Of a stretch of 64,000 bases of DNA, positions 8,865-18,029 are shown piece after piece. Within the stretch, counting starts at the first letter, position 1. The number at the start of each line of letters is the position of its first letter. The position numbers were made by a program, and so were the translations under genes. The DNA is taken from positions 1 to 64,000 of the forward strand of contig NZ_BPET01000007.1 in assembly GCF_019654915.1 (NCBI RefSeq), written 5' to 3'. Source of the DNA: Shewanella sp. MBTL60-007 (lineage in GTDB: Bacteria > Pseudomonadota > Gammaproteobacteria > Enterobacterales > Shewanellaceae). The notes beneath the pieces were generated by a model. The model saw nothing but the letters and a program-made list of their open reading frames with translations, searched no databases and was not told the DNA's origin.

Positions 8865-9578
8865 TTAATTCGCGCCTAATTTGCTGGCATTTTCAATGCG
8901 CTCAACGAACCACTGCGTTATATGTTCTACGCGAGTTATTGCTGAACCGACAGTTACTGAAAAGGCGCCAAGCTCAATTGCTTTTGCTGCTCTTTCTGGA
9001 GAGTTGTAGCGGCCTTCAGCTATTACATTAAGCCCTTGCTCAGCCCATTTTTTGACTAAGTCATAATCGGGTTGATTAGGTGTATTGTGTAAATCTAAAT
9101 AACCAGACATAGTGCTGCCAATAAAGGTACATCCATGCTTAGCTAATAGCACTCCCGTTTCGTAGTCGGCACAATCAGCCATTGCAATACAATCGTTTGC
9201 ATGTATTGCTTCGAGTAAGTCGAGCATTGGAGTAGGGCGATGTCTATTGGTTGCATCAAAAGCAATAATTGAAGCTCCCGCTTGAGCAAGTGCTTCAATA
9301 TCTTTAATAAAAGGAGTGATGCGTATGGGGCTGTCGTCTAAATCTCTTTTTATAATTGCAACGATGGGGGTTGATGTCGTTTGTGCTACTGCGCGTACGT
9401 TTTCAATCCCCTCAATACGTAGACCTTTAGCTCCACCATCAACGGCCGCTAAAGCCATGGCAACAACATGCTCAACTTTATCCATTGGGCCTTTATCAAC
9501 AGGTTGGCACGAGGTGATTAACGAATGCTTTAAATGGGATAATAATGTTTGTTCTAAATCTTTATTTACTGGTGTCAT
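8865..9578 (-). CDS. nanE: N-acetylmannosamine-6-phosphate 2-epimerase
   Basis: The enzyme interconverts ManNAc-6-phosphate and GlcNAc-6-phosphate, linking NanK to NagA. It is 237 residues long, normal for NanE, and forms a TIM barrel. Family segments are GLRIEGIENVRAV near residue 55, PIVAIIKRDLDDSPIRITP (which contains the catalytic-type lysine) near 71-89, and the C-terminal EGRYNSPE and VGSAITR phosphate-binding stretches. It follows the fusion gene after 41 bases on the same strand and runs directly into nanK with one base between. No strong ribosome-binding site precedes the ATG. Confidence 0.95.
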   Translation of the reverse strand: MTPVNKDLEQTLLSHLKHSLITSCQPVDKGPMDKVEHVVAMALAAVDGGAKGLRIEGIENVRAVAQTTSTPIVAIIKRDLDDSPIRITPFIKDIEALAQAGASIIAFDATNRHRPTPMLDLLEAIHANDCIAMADCADYETGVLLAKHGCTFIGSTMSGYLDLHNTPNQPDYDLVKKWAEQGLNVIAEGRYNSPERAAKAIELGAFSVTVGSAITRVEHITQWFVERIENASKLGAN

Positions 9579-9619
9579 AAGTTTTATCGTTACCCATGGT
9601 GTTATTAAGAAATAGAGTG

Positions 9620-12277
9620 CTATCTTTTATTGGTTGATGCCTGCATGGTATACAGCGTTAATCGCTCTAAATCCTTTTTTTCGTGTTCACTATTTTGGAA
9701 TAATAGGCTGGAAAGGTAACCAACTGTTAAACATGAAATAATCCCTATCGTGGCGTATAGATAACCGTTAGCCCAGCCTAATTGCCAAGCAGAGATCATA
9801 GCCACGACGCCCGTTAGAATACCGATTATTGCACCTGTAGAGTTTGCCTTTTTGGTTAGTGCGCCAAGGATAAACAGTCCTCCTAGAGCTCCCATAAACA
9901 TACCGATTACTTTAAAGTAGGCGTTCATAAGTGAACGTATTTCAGGATCGATAAATATCAGTCCAGCAAGCGTACCTAGTCCCCCCATGATAAAGGTCAA
10001 CCAGCGGGCTATGTTCATATAAGCTTTTTCTGTTTTAACTAGGTCAAATGGTCTAACAAAGTCAGTGACTAATGTTGTGGCGATAGAGTTCATACTTGTT
10101 GATACTGTTGATTGAGCAGCCGCAAAAATACCTGCGACGATGAGCCCCGCGATGCCTATAGGCAATTCTGTTGCGATAAATGTAGGGAAAATTTGATCTA
10201 TTTGAATTGTTGGGTCTAGTTTTTCGGGGTGCGTTTGGTAAAAAACATATAGTCCGGTACCAATACAGAAAAAGAGTAAAGCGCCAGGGGCTGCTAATAA
10301 TGCGTTTGCCCAAATAGACTTTTTAGCTTCCTTAGGATCAGATGTTACCATGTACCTTTGTACGACAGCTTGATCGGCTGTATAGCTAGAAATATTTTGG
10401 CCTATTCCACCAAGCACAATAACCCATATAGATAATGTCGTAATGCTTTCTAGACTAAAGTCAGCATTAACCATTGTGAATTTGTTATCACTTAAGCCTA
10501 CGGAAATAAATTCAGTTAAGCCGCCATCTAGGCCCATAATGATCGTTATAAAGCAAATAAGGGCACCTAGAATTAGTACTATTGTTTGTAGTGTGTCGGT
10601 CCATATAACAGCTTCAATGCCACCTAAAGTACAATAAATTAAGCATAACCCTCCCATAATCAATACACTTTCGCTTGCTGATAAAGGAGTCACGGCTGAA
10701 AGTGCTAAGGCCGTTAGTGCCATAACAATGCCCATACGACCAATGTGAAATAAAGTAAATAATCCACTAGCAAATAGCCTGACATTCATATTGAAGCGTT
10801 TAGAAAGATACTCATAAGCACTTGTGGCATCAATCTGTCGAAAGAATGGCATTGCAATGTAAATGGCCACAGGCGCAACGATGATGATCATCCAAATACC
10901 GATCAACAGAAGCCAATTGGTTTGATATACAATGGCAGGTAAAGCAACATAAGTTAAAGAGCTCAACATTGTTGCATAAATTGAGCAGGCTGCTGCCCAC
11001 CACGGAATCGATTGCCCTCCACGAAAATAGTCATCAGTGTTTCTATTTTTAAAGACAAAGAACAAGCCAACTAGCACTACACATAAAAGGTAAAGCACCA
11101 ATACCAGCATGTTGACTAAACCAAAATTCTTCTCAGTTTTAACAAGTTTAGCTTGCCAAAGACTAAGGGTATGTGGATTGCTTTTAGTAATGTTTAATGA
11201 ATAAATGCCTTCTTGGGTCGCTACAATCGCTTGGCTAATTAAGGCGGTCTCATCTGTGAGTTTGTTTTCTACATGATGCTGAATGAATGTAGACCAACTG
11301 CCAGTAATAGCGTTAAAAGAAAGGATTTTTCCTTCATCTGTAAACGCCAGAATATGTGACTGTCCTAGAGGAGCTACAGTATTGATTTTTTGACTCAATA
11401 CTTGCTCATTTACATCAATTTTTCCTTGTAACTTCCAAGGAGAACTTATGCTTAAGTGATTGGGATTATATTTCCAAACAGTATCTATTAATTTAGTTTG
11501 GCCTTCGATATATCCGTCTCGATTGGCAGATAGGTAGCCACCTATAGCAAATATTTTTTCACTTTGACCATCATTTTGTATGACAAGCTTTCTATCATTT
11601 TGATAGGGATATTGATTGTCTGTACTAGGCAAGCTTGCTAATTTAGTCCAAACGGGAGGGGAGTTTGGTTTAAGGCTATTCGTTGAAGAATCAGTCTTTC
11701 CAGATTGCTTTTTTAAAAAGGGGAATGATGTTAAGTTTAATGAGTAGAAATCACTGTCTGTTTCGCCTTTTATTAAAACGAACAGCGTATCATTTAAGAT
11801 AACTGCAGAGGTCGAAAGGTTACTTTGTGGTAGTTTGGGTAACGGGTAGCTTTCTAATGATTGTGTCTCTGCTTTCCAAACGAGTAAATTGACTAAATTT
11901 GAAGCTTGGTTATGCTGAACTCCACCTATAACGATAGTTGCATTGTGATAATTGACTGTTGTGGCGAAACTTCGATTACCTTGTTCTTCGGTTAGCTGCG
12001 TATGGCTATACTCATCTTTCGTTATGACTATTAACGCTGCAGAATTCGAGTCTTTTTCAATTGGGGTTTCTGGGTAAACATTGTTGTTTGATTTCGTTGT
12101 TCCTGAAGAGATAATTAAGGCTTCATTCTGTTTCGTTACCCAAGCGCCATGACCAATTTTTATTTCATTTGTTAAAGGCGAATTGACTTCCTGCCATTGA
12201 ATGTTTGTATCTGCATTGCACAACAGAGGAAATAGTAAGGTAGCGCTAGTTATTATTTTTAACAAATGATTTATCAT
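9620..12277 (-). CDS. Kelch mutarotase (NanM-like) fused to sodium:solute symporter, probable sialic acid transporter
   Basis: This two-part protein of 885 residues has a signal peptide at about 1-22. A periplasmic beta-propeller follows (about 23-380) with kelch-type segments such as IVIGGVQHN and IFAIGGYL. A complete SSS-family sodium symporter starts with a membrane segment near 388 and runs to the C-terminus; it includes DDYFRGGQSIPWWAAACS and a GGIEAVIWTDT stretch. NanM is known as a periplasmic sialic acid mutarotase, and SSS proteins include known sialic acid transporters. The fusion would hand the anomer produced by the propeller straight to the symporter. I chose the ATG at 12277 over a TTG at 12286; both have weak ribosome-binding sites. 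It is the first gene of the operon and is preceded by a NanR-type operator. Confidence 0.88.
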   Translation of the reverse strand: MINHLLKIITSATLLFPLLCNADTNIQWQEVNSPLTNEIKIGHGAWVTKQNEALIISSGTTKSNNNVYPETPIEKDSNSAALIVITKDEYSHTQLTEEQGNRSFATTVNYHNATIVIGGVQHNQASNLVNLLVWKAETQSLESYPLPKLPQSNLSTSAVILNDTLFVLIKGETDSDFYSLNLTSFPFLKKQSGKTDSSTNSLKPNSPPVWTKLASLPSTDNQYPYQNDRKLVIQNDGQSEKIFAIGGYLSANRDGYIEGQTKLIDTVWKYNPNHLSISSPWKLQGKIDVNEQVLSQKINTVAPLGQSHILAFTDEGKILSFNAITGSWSTFIQHHVENKLTDETALISQAIVATQEGIYSLNITKSNPHTLSLWQAKLVKTEKNFGLVNMLVLVLYLLCVVLVGLFFVFKNRNTDDYFRGGQSIPWWAAACSIYATMLSSLTYVALPAIVYQTNWLLLIGIWMIIIVAPVAIYIAMPFFRQIDATSAYEYLSKRFNMNVRLFASGLFTLFHIGRMGIVMALTALALSAVTPLSASESVLIMGGLCLIYCTLGGIEAVIWTDTLQTIVLILGALICFITIIMGLDGGLTEFISVGLSDNKFTMVNADFSLESITTLSIWVIVLGGIGQNISSYTADQAVVQRYMVTSDPKEAKKSIWANALLAAPGALLFFCIGTGLYVFYQTHPEKLDPTIQIDQIFPTFIATELPIGIAGLIVAGIFAAAQSTVSTSMNSIATTLVTDFVRPFDLVKTEKAYMNIARWLTFIMGGLGTLAGLIFIDPEIRSLMNAYFKVIGMFMGALGGLFILGALTKKANSTGAIIGILTGVVAMISAWQLGWANGYLYATIGIISCLTVGYLSSLLFQNSEHEKKDLERLTLYTMQASTNKR

Positions 12278-12303
12278 GGGGCTCAAATGCGTTGTTGTAA
12301 CTG

Positions 12304-12318
12304 TATACCTGTTATACC
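12304..12318 (-). promoter_or_regulatory. NanR-type operator GGTATA-N3-GGTATA
   Basis: Read on the minus strand the site is GGTATA-ACA-GGTATA, two direct hexamers with a 3-base spacer. This is the same repeat and spacing known for the E. coli NanR operator. It lies 26 bases upstream of the symporter fusion start and downstream of the nanR gene. The third hexamer of the E. coli site is not present. Binding by the adjacent NanR is inferred. Confidence 0.8.
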
Positions 12319-12420
12319 ACCTGTTTTTGTTAAGATCTAGTGAAAAAGTGGTTAATGCGCTTATTCTTGTATTAGCAGGGGGAATTTAGAAACTTGCAGA
12401 ACAAGTAAGGGGGAGCGGGT

Positions 12421-12445
12421 AAAGGCTATCTATTTGATAGCCTTT
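12421..12445 (-). terminator. Hairpin after nanR
   Basis: A perfect 10-bp stem (AAAGGCTATC/GATAGCCTTT) has a 5-base loop. It lies 26 bases past the nanR stop and upstream of the operator for the next gene. The T-tract is weak on both strands. Confidence 0.55.
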
Positions 12446-12471
12446 ATTAAGTTTAATTTTTTGAAAGGGGA

Positions 12472-13179
12472 TTAAGATAAGTAATATTTATCGAAAACGT
12501 ACTCGATATGTTGTGTTGATTTCTTATCAGCACCCTCAACATCATGATTTTTGATACAGTTAAATATTTCTGTGTGATCTTTAAAACTTTTCATATTAAG
12601 CTCTTCACAATTACCTTTAACTGGTCTTGCATCTATTACCCAATCGACAAGTGCTTGATGAACTGCTAGAAAAATTGGGTTACCAGGTATGGAGGCGATA
12701 ACTCGATGAAAATAAATATCAGTCTTTTTGAACTGGCTATTATTTTTTACTGATTTTCCATTTAATTCTAACGCTTTTTCGAGTTCGTTAATTTGCTCTT
12801 CTGTCGCATATTCTGCTGCATATCTTACTAAACTTGATTCAAAAAACTTTCTTAGTTGATCGAAATACTGCAAGCCATTGGGCTGGGATAAGAAGTCTTT
12901 AGACATTCCTGATAGTTCAGAAATAATTGTATCGGCAGACGGTCTAGTAACACGGGTTCTTTCGCCGCTACTAATTTTTACTAAGCCTTTTCTAGCAAGA
13001 GCTGAAAGCGCATCTCGAATTGAGGGTCTACCAACGCCAAAGGCCGCCATTAAGTCTCTTTCTGATGGTAAGGCATCGCCTTCTGCGATTTCACCTTGTC
13101 GTATCATCAGTTCTAATTCTTCTTCTACAGTTTCAGACAACTTTTTTCTTTCAACGGGGCGTTTAATGGTAATTGGCAT
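12472..13179 (-). CDS. nanR: Sialic acid-responsive transcriptional repressor, GntR/FadR type
   Basis: This 235-residue GntR-family regulator has a winged helix at about residues 10-78 ([21 protein letters not shown] region) and an FCD effector domain at about 90-225. Long stretches agree with E. coli NanR as I know it, such as [30 protein letters not shown] and IPGNPIF. It lacks the N-terminal extension of about 30 residues found in the E. coli protein. Known NanR proteins repress nan genes and release on binding N-acetylneuraminate. A matching operator lies before the fusion gene and a half-site lies in its own promoter. It is a separate unit from the downstream operon, divided by a hairpin. 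Confidence 0.93.
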   Translation of the reverse strand: MPITIKRPVERKKLSETVEEELELMIRQGEIAEGDALPSERDLMAAFGVGRPSIRDALSALARKGLVKISSGERTRVTRPSADTIISELSGMSKDFLSQPNGLQYFDQLRKFFESSLVRYAAEYATEEQINELEKALELNGKSVKNNSQFKKTDIYFHRVIASIPGNPIFLAVHQALVDWVIDARPVKGNCEELNMKSFKDHTEIFNCIKNHDVEGADKKSTQHIEYVFDKYYLS

Positions 13180-13226
13180 AGTTTAAATCTCAATATTAGA
13201 ATAAATCTAGATTCACCTGTTTTGCT

Positions 13227-13243
13227 ATTATACCAGTTGTATA
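13227..13243 (-). promoter_or_regulatory. nanR promoter -10 with overlapping NanR half-site
   Basis: On the minus strand the sequence TGGTATAATAG contains a perfect -10 hexamer (TATAAT, 13232-13227). A GGTATA half-site (13234-13229) overlaps it. A degenerate second half (TATACA) sits three bases upstream. The layout suggests autorepression. The -35 element is not clear. Confidence 0.4.
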
Positions 13244-13463
13244 TTAAATGTATATGCTAATTGACGATTCGTAGCTGGCTGATATTAAGTCTTCATGCAT
13301 ATTTATCAGTTTTTTATACTTTAGTTTAGCCTCACGTGTGTTGATGAATGATGTTACTAAGGTAGTTGCCTGATACTGTTGCCGCTCTAATTTGTTTATG
13401 CCAAACTCCAGCCGTTTTATGTGTCCACTTCATGTGTGTAGCTAACCTAAATGGATAAAAAGT

Positions 13464-14144
13464 GTGAAGCAAAAACTCAAAGGGCTGGGGTTATCCCTAG
13501 CTATATTTATCGTCATCGTAATCTTCAATACACTGTTTGGCGCGCCGCCTATTGCTTTAAGTGGTATCGAGAAATACAGCGAAAAAGTATCAGTTAAAGA
13601 GGCTCGTGAACTGGGCTTTATTCTATTTAAAGACAAACAATATCCTGAGGCGAGAGCATTCTTTAAACCCTCGGCAGAGAAGGGCGATATTGGTAGCCAG
13701 CTGGCACTGGCTACACTCTATTTCTACGATCTGACCACGGTTAACAATTATCAGCTGGCGTATCGTTGGTTTAGCCAAAATAGCGATAATGCCTTTGCTC
13801 AATACTATTTAAGCTTATTGTATCACTTCGGTCATTACGTGCCACAAAGTCCATTAAAGTCGCTATTTTGGCTTGAGAAATCAGCGGCGCAGTCTTTCCC
13901 CGCGGCGCAGCATAATTTGGCTGTGTACTATTTTAATTTGGGTAACTATCCCATGGCTTATCAATGGGCACTGTACGCAAGAGGCAATCATTTTTCTCAG
14001 TCTCGCGCTTTAGTCAAACAAGCCGCTGAGCAGTTATCCTTGGCAGAAAAAGCCAATATGGATCAACATTACAGAAATACTCAAATAGAGCATGAATGGA
14101 GTGATAAGACCTTGATCTCTGAATTGTTAGAGCAGGTGTTTTAA
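13464..14144 (+). CDS. Membrane-anchored protein with Sel1/TPR-like repeats
   Basis: I do not recognise a specific family. The 226-residue product has one N-terminal membrane segment (about 8-26) and then helical repeats of the Sel1 type. These repeats show periodic A-x-x-x-L-A and W-L-E-K-S-A-A patterns between residues 45 and 190. Such repeats usually mediate protein contacts. The start is a GTG, because the frame has no nearby ATG and upstream codons are closed. The next gene starts 2 bases after the stop, so the two form an operon. They lie between the nan island and recR. Confidence 0.65.
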   Translation: MKQKLKGLGLSLAIFIVIVIFNTLFGAPPIALSGIEKYSEKVSVKEARELGFILFKDKQYPEARAFFKPSAEKGDIGSQLALATLYFYDLTTVNNYQLAYRWFSQNSDNAFAQYYLSLLYHFGHYVPQSPLKSLFWLEKSAAQSFPAAQHNLAVYYFNLGNYPMAYQWALYARGNHFSQSRALVKQAAEQLSLAEKANMDQHYRNTQIEHEWSDKTLISELLEQVF

Positions 14145-14146
14145 TC

Positions 14147-15088
14147 ATGAAGATAAGTTCGCTATCACTAATATCCGCTAACGGCCAAACCCAAAATTTT
14201 GGCGCCGTGACGAATCAAGCCAGTTTAAAATTGCGACTCAAAGAGATCTTGGAGGCGGTAGTCTTTGAAGAGTCTTCCCTTAATGAAACGGATCGCACTG
14301 ATGCGGCAGGAAATAGTGCTCTGACTATGCCTATGTTAGTTGTTCAGGCAAAACTGCAGTGCTTTGAGGTCACTCTTACTTATGACATGCTAAGTAAAGA
14401 AGAGGGCTTGCTGGCTCTGTTCTATACGAATAGTAAGGGAGGGCGGGAACAGCAGAAGGAGTTTGGCTTTATTGATATTGGGGAGCTGGAGGAACACCTA
14501 CAGCGTCTTTTGAGCATGAGTAAGCAAAAGTTAATTCAACATTATTTCCCTAAAAATACGCCTTTGCAGCAGCTGGTTAATTATTCGGTAATCACCTACA
14601 TCAGTGCCGCCTTTTTAGGGTTGCTGTCCTTTATCTATTTCTCTGACTTACTTTGGCGAGATGAGCTTTTCCGCTCAGTTTATATTGCTGGGGGAGTTGT
14701 TTACGCAATATCCCTTCCTATTTTGTTGTTGAAAACCATGTCTTCAGATAGCAGAGAACGGGCTGAGCAAATGGGGCAGAGCCTGCTAAAGCAAGTGTTC
14801 GCAATTATTATCGGTAATTTAGTGCTAAGTTTTGCCCTTGTTGCGGGCGGCTGTAACTTTGTGCATGTTATTAGTGTTAAGCCAGCTAAGATTGAGATCA
14901 CTTTTTCCGATAAGCGTAAGGATTATTGGGGAAAACACTGCAAAGGAGGGGTTAATATCGAGCAGTTCTCTGGGGCTATATGTTTGGAGGATAGAGCTTA
15001 CTGGAAGATTATTAGCCCAGGTATGCGGGCAACGGCAGAGGGTAAGTTATCGGCAGTAGCTTTTGATGTGAGAGCAATCGAGCTTTAA
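14147..15088 (+). CDS. Hypothetical membrane protein
   Basis: I do not recognise this 313-residue protein. Residues 1-135 look soluble. Three membrane segments are predicted by eye at about 145-166, 176-196 and 216-236. The C-terminal part after 245 is soluble and has three cysteines (KHCKGGVN, GAICLED and, before the membrane exit, GGCNF). It is translated directly after the Sel1-like gene with 2 bases between, which suggests a joint function at the inner membrane. No catalytic motif was found. Confidence 0.6.
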   Translation: MKISSLSLISANGQTQNFGAVTNQASLKLRLKEILEAVVFEESSLNETDRTDAAGNSALTMPMLVVQAKLQCFEVTLTYDMLSKEEGLLALFYTNSKGGREQQKEFGFIDIGELEEHLQRLLSMSKQKLIQHYFPKNTPLQQLVNYSVITYISAAFLGLLSFIYFSDLLWRDELFRSVYIAGGVVYAISLPILLLKTMSSDSRERAEQMGQSLLKQVFAIIIGNLVLSFALVAGGCNFVHVISVKPAKIEITFSDKRKDYWGKHCKGGVNIEQFSGAICLEDRAYWKIISPGMRATAEGKLSAVAFDVRAIEL

Positions 15089-15180
15089 TTGTTGCGCTAG
15101 ATGAGTCGTAAAGGTATTACCTATTGCTTGAAAGGGACAAAACCTTCAGATTCTATGCTAGTATCTGGCGCTAATTTTAT

Positions 15181-15236
15181 GATGAGTTGTCTTAGCGGGG
15201 CTTTCGCCGCGTTTGGCAGCGCTCATCGACTTTTTT
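15181..15236 (+). terminator. Branched hairpin with T-tract before recR
   Basis: An outer stem GATGAG/CTCATC (15181-15186 with 15222-15227) encloses a GCGG/CCGC hairpin, and the whole is followed by six T residues at 15231-15236. It may end the upstream two-gene operon, or be a structured leader of recR, which starts 37 bases later. Confidence 0.4.
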
Positions 15237-15273
15237 CTAGGGCATGTAGATGCCTTTCTAAGCGGAATGTTAA

Positions 15274-15873
15274 ATGAAATTTAGTCCACTCGTTGATGAG
15301 CTAATCCAGTCACTTCGTTGTTTACCTGGCGTTGGGCCTAAGTCTGCCCAAAGAATGGCATTTCAGCTTCTAGAGCGTGACCGCAAGGCGGGGACTAAGC
15401 TTGCTGATTCGTTGGCTAAAGCTATGTCTGATGTTGGCCATTGCCAGTCATGTCGTACTTTCACCGAAGAAACTTACTGTCCCATTTGTGTGAGCACTAA
15501 GCGTGGTCACTCAGAGGTGATCTGTGTGGTCGAAACGCCTGCCGATGTATTAGCAATTGAAGCTGGGGGGCACTTTACTGGTCGTTATTTTGTGTTGTTA
15601 GGCCATTTGTCACCACTCGATGGTGTTGGACCTGAAGAGCTTGGACTTGCCTTGCTTGAGCAGCATTTGGCATCTGGTGATGTGAGTGAGCTTATTTTAG
15701 CAACGAACCCAACGGTAGAAGGGGATGCGACCGCACATTATATTGCCGATATGGCAAAGCGTCATAACCTAACTGTGAGTCGTATCGCCCATGGGGTGCC
15801 AGTCGGCGGTGAGCTTGAATATGTTGATAGTACGACCTTAGCGCTTTCCTTTAATGGACGGCTACCTATCTAA
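15274..15873 (+). CDS. recR: Recombination mediator protein RecR
   Basis: RecR works with RecF and RecO to load RecA on gapped DNA. The 199-residue protein has the expected helix-hairpin-helix ([14 protein letters not shown], 17-30), a four-cysteine zinc finger (Cys57, 60, 69, 72) and a Toprim domain to about 175. It ends with the [12 protein letters not shown] segment typical of RecR. In most gammaproteobacteria recR follows dnaX and ybaB. Here the upstream neighbours are two unknown genes and the nan island instead, which marks a rearranged or inserted boundary. Confidence 0.97.
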   Translation: MKFSPLVDELIQSLRCLPGVGPKSAQRMAFQLLERDRKAGTKLADSLAKAMSDVGHCQSCRTFTEETYCPICVSTKRGHSEVICVVETPADVLAIEAGGHFTGRYFVLLGHLSPLDGVGPEELGLALLEQHLASGDVSELILATNPTVEGDATAHYIADMAKRHNLTVSRIAHGVPVGGELEYVDSTTLALSFNGRLPI

Positions 15874-15897
15874 AGAGCGTTATGCCTTCATAAATAA

Positions 15898-15935
15898 AAT
15901 CCAGTCTGTGAATGAACACGGACTGGATTTTTTTT
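15898..15935 (+). terminator. Terminator after recR
   Basis: AATCCAGTC pairs with GACTGGATT, extended by GTG/CAC around the loop, and is followed by a run of T residues. It separates recR from htpG. Confidence 0.9.
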
Positions 15936-15965
15936 GTGCAATTGAAGGCTATGCCAAATTTCTCC

Positions 15966-15994
15966 CTTGAAATGTATTTTTCTAGCCCCATCTC
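15966..15994 (+). promoter_or_regulatory. Sigma-32 heat-shock promoter of htpG
   Basis: CTTGAAA (15966-15972), a 13-base spacer and CCCCATCTC (15986-15994) closely match the RpoH consensus CTTGAAA-N11-16-CCCCATNT. It lies 44 bases upstream of the htpG start. Confidence 0.88.
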
Positions 15995-16038
15995 TTAAGC
16001 AAGCTTTACTAAAACTGATTTTTTAAAGGGAACATTTC

Positions 16039-17955
16039 ATGTCACAACAAGAGACCCATGGCTTTCAAACTGAAGTCAAACAACTACTACATTTGATGAT
16101 CCACTCTTTGTACTCTAACAAAGAGATCTTTTTGCGTGAGTTAGTATCTAACGCTGCTGATGCTGCCGATAAGCTACGCTATGAAGCCCTAACTAACGAT
16201 GATCTTTATGAAGGTGATGGCGAGCTGCGCGTTCGTATCAGCGCCGATAAAGAGAAGGGTACCGTGACTATTGAAGATAACGGTATCGGTATGACTCGCG
16301 ATGGTGTGATTGAACACCTTGGCACAATCGCGAAATCGGGCACAGCCGATTTCTTTAAAAACCTATCAGGCGATGAGTCAAAAGACTCGCAGCTAATTGG
16401 TCAGTTCGGTGTTGGTTTTTACTCTGCCTTTATCGTTGCAGATCGCGTAACCGTTCGCACTCGTGCAGCAGGCCATAGTGCCGATGAAGCGGTACTATGG
16501 GAATCTGCTGGTGAAGGAGACTTCACGGTCGAGACTATCTCTAAGCAAACTCGTGGTACTGAAATTACACTGCACCTTCGTGAAGATGAGAAAGAGTTTG
16601 CAGATGACTACCGTCTACGCTCAATCATCACTAAGTACTCTGATCATATCTCAGTACCTGTTGAGATGTATGAAGAGGGCACGCCAGCTGTTGAAGCAAC
16701 AGAAGACACTGAAGCTGTTGCTGCGACTGAGGGTAGCTGGAAGGCGATGAACAAGGCTACGGCACTTTGGACTCGTAACAAGAGCGACGTGTCTGATGAA
16801 GAGTACAAAGAGTTCTATAAGCACATCTCTCATGACTATACTGACCCACTACTGTGGAGTCACAACCGTGTAGAAGGTAAGCAAGAGTACACTAGCTTAC
16901 TTTATATTCCGGCCAAAGCACCTTGGGATCTATGGAACCGCGACCGTAAGCATGGCTTAAAGTTATTTGTTCAGCGTGTATTCGTGATGGACGATGCTGA
17001 GCAGTTCATGCCTAGTTACCTGCGTTTTGTGCAGGGTTTGATTGACTCGAATGACCTGCCGTTAAACGTATCACGTGAAATCTTACAAGATAACAAGGTG
17101 ACAACGGCGCTTCGCACCGCTGTGACTAAGCGTGTGCTTGGCATGTTAGAAAAGCTTGCTAAAAATGATGCTGAAAAATATCAGTCTTTCTGGACTGAAT
17201 TTGGTCAAGTGCTAAAAGAAGGCCCAGCAGAAGACTTCGCTAACAAAGAGCGTGTTGCTGGTCTACTGCGTTTTGCATCGACTCATACTGGCGAAGCGAC
17301 AGCAAACGTATCACTGGCTGACTACATCGAGCGCATGAAAGAAGGTCAATCTAAGATCTACTACATTGTTGCCGATAGCCATGAAGCCGCTGCTAATAGT
17401 CCGCACCTTGAATTATTGCGTAAGAAGGGCATCGAAGTACTATTGATGTCTGAGCGTATCGATGAGTGGTTAATCAACCATTTAACTGAGTTCGATGGCA
17501 AGAAATTGCATTCAGTGACTCGTGGTGATCTTGAGCTAGGTGAGCTTGAAGATGCGAGCGAGAAAGAGGCGCAAGAGAAGTTAGAAACAGAATCTGAAGG
17601 CCTAGTGAAGCGTGTTAAAGACAGCCTTGGTGACAAAGTGTCTGCAGTTAAAGTCACGACACGTCTAACTGACACTCCAGCTTGTGTGGTTGCGGGTGAA
17701 GGCGAGATGTCGACTCAGATGATCAAGCTGATGCAAGCGGCAGGACAAGATGTGCCTGAGTCTAAGCCAACATTTGAGCTAAACCCTGAGCACCCACTGG
17801 TTGCGCGTTTGAATGACGAGCAAGATGAGCAATTATTTGCTCAGTGGTCTGAATTACTGTTACAGCAAGCGTTATTGTCTGAAAAGGGCAGCCTTGCGGA
17901 TCCATCGGCGTTTATTAAGTTAATGAACCAGATGTTATTAGCTAGCGTTAAGTAA
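16039..17955 (+). CDS. htpG: Molecular chaperone HtpG (bacterial Hsp90)
   Basis: This ATP-dependent cytosolic chaperone is 638 residues long, normal for HtpG. The N-terminal GHKL ATPase domain shows [20 protein letters not shown] and [12 protein letters not shown]. The middle domain carries the conserved [11 protein letters not shown]. The C-terminal dimerisation domain is complete and ends at [11 protein letters not shown]. An AAAGGGAAC ribosome-binding region precedes the ATG. A sigma-32 promoter upstream and a strong terminator downstream make it a single-gene heat-shock unit. Confidence 0.98.
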   Translation: MSQQETHGFQTEVKQLLHLMIHSLYSNKEIFLRELVSNAADAADKLRYEALTNDDLYEGDGELRVRISADKEKGTVTIEDNGIGMTRDGVIEHLGTIAKSGTADFFKNLSGDESKDSQLIGQFGVGFYSAFIVADRVTVRTRAAGHSADEAVLWESAGEGDFTVETISKQTRGTEITLHLREDEKEFADDYRLRSIITKYSDHISVPVEMYEEGTPAVEATEDTEAVAATEGSWKAMNKATALWTRNKSDVSDEEYKEFYKHISHDYTDPLLWSHNRVEGKQEYTSLLYIPAKAPWDLWNRDRKHGLKLFVQRVFVMDDAEQFMPSYLRFVQGLIDSNDLPLNVSREILQDNKVTTALRTAVTKRVLGMLEKLAKNDAEKYQSFWTEFGQVLKEGPAEDFANKERVAGLLRFASTHTGEATANVSLADYIERMKEGQSKIYYIVADSHEAAANSPHLELLRKKGIEVLLMSERIDEWLINHLTEFDGKKLHSVTRGDLELGELEDASEKEAQEKLETESEGLVKRVKDSLGDKVSAVKVTTRLTDTPACVVAGEGEMSTQMIKLMQAAGQDVPESKPTFELNPEHPLVARLNDEQDEQLFAQWSELLLQQALLSEKGSLADPSAFIKLMNQMLLASVK

Positions 17956-17970
17956 ACAAAGGCTATGATT

Positions 17971-17999
17971 AAAGAGGCAGTCAATCTGCCTCTTTTTTT
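17971..17999 (+). terminator. Terminator after htpG
   Basis: AAAGAGGCAG pairs perfectly with CTGCCTCTTT around a 5-base loop and runs into a T-tract. Confidence 0.92.
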
Positions 18000-18029
18000 A
18001 TTAGAACTCTAGAATATTAGAGGAAAGTT

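Noticed and set aside
15128..15159. TTGAAA ... TATGCT as a recR promoter
   Set aside because: The spacer is 20 bases, too long for a standard sigma-70 promoter, so I do not list it as a feature.
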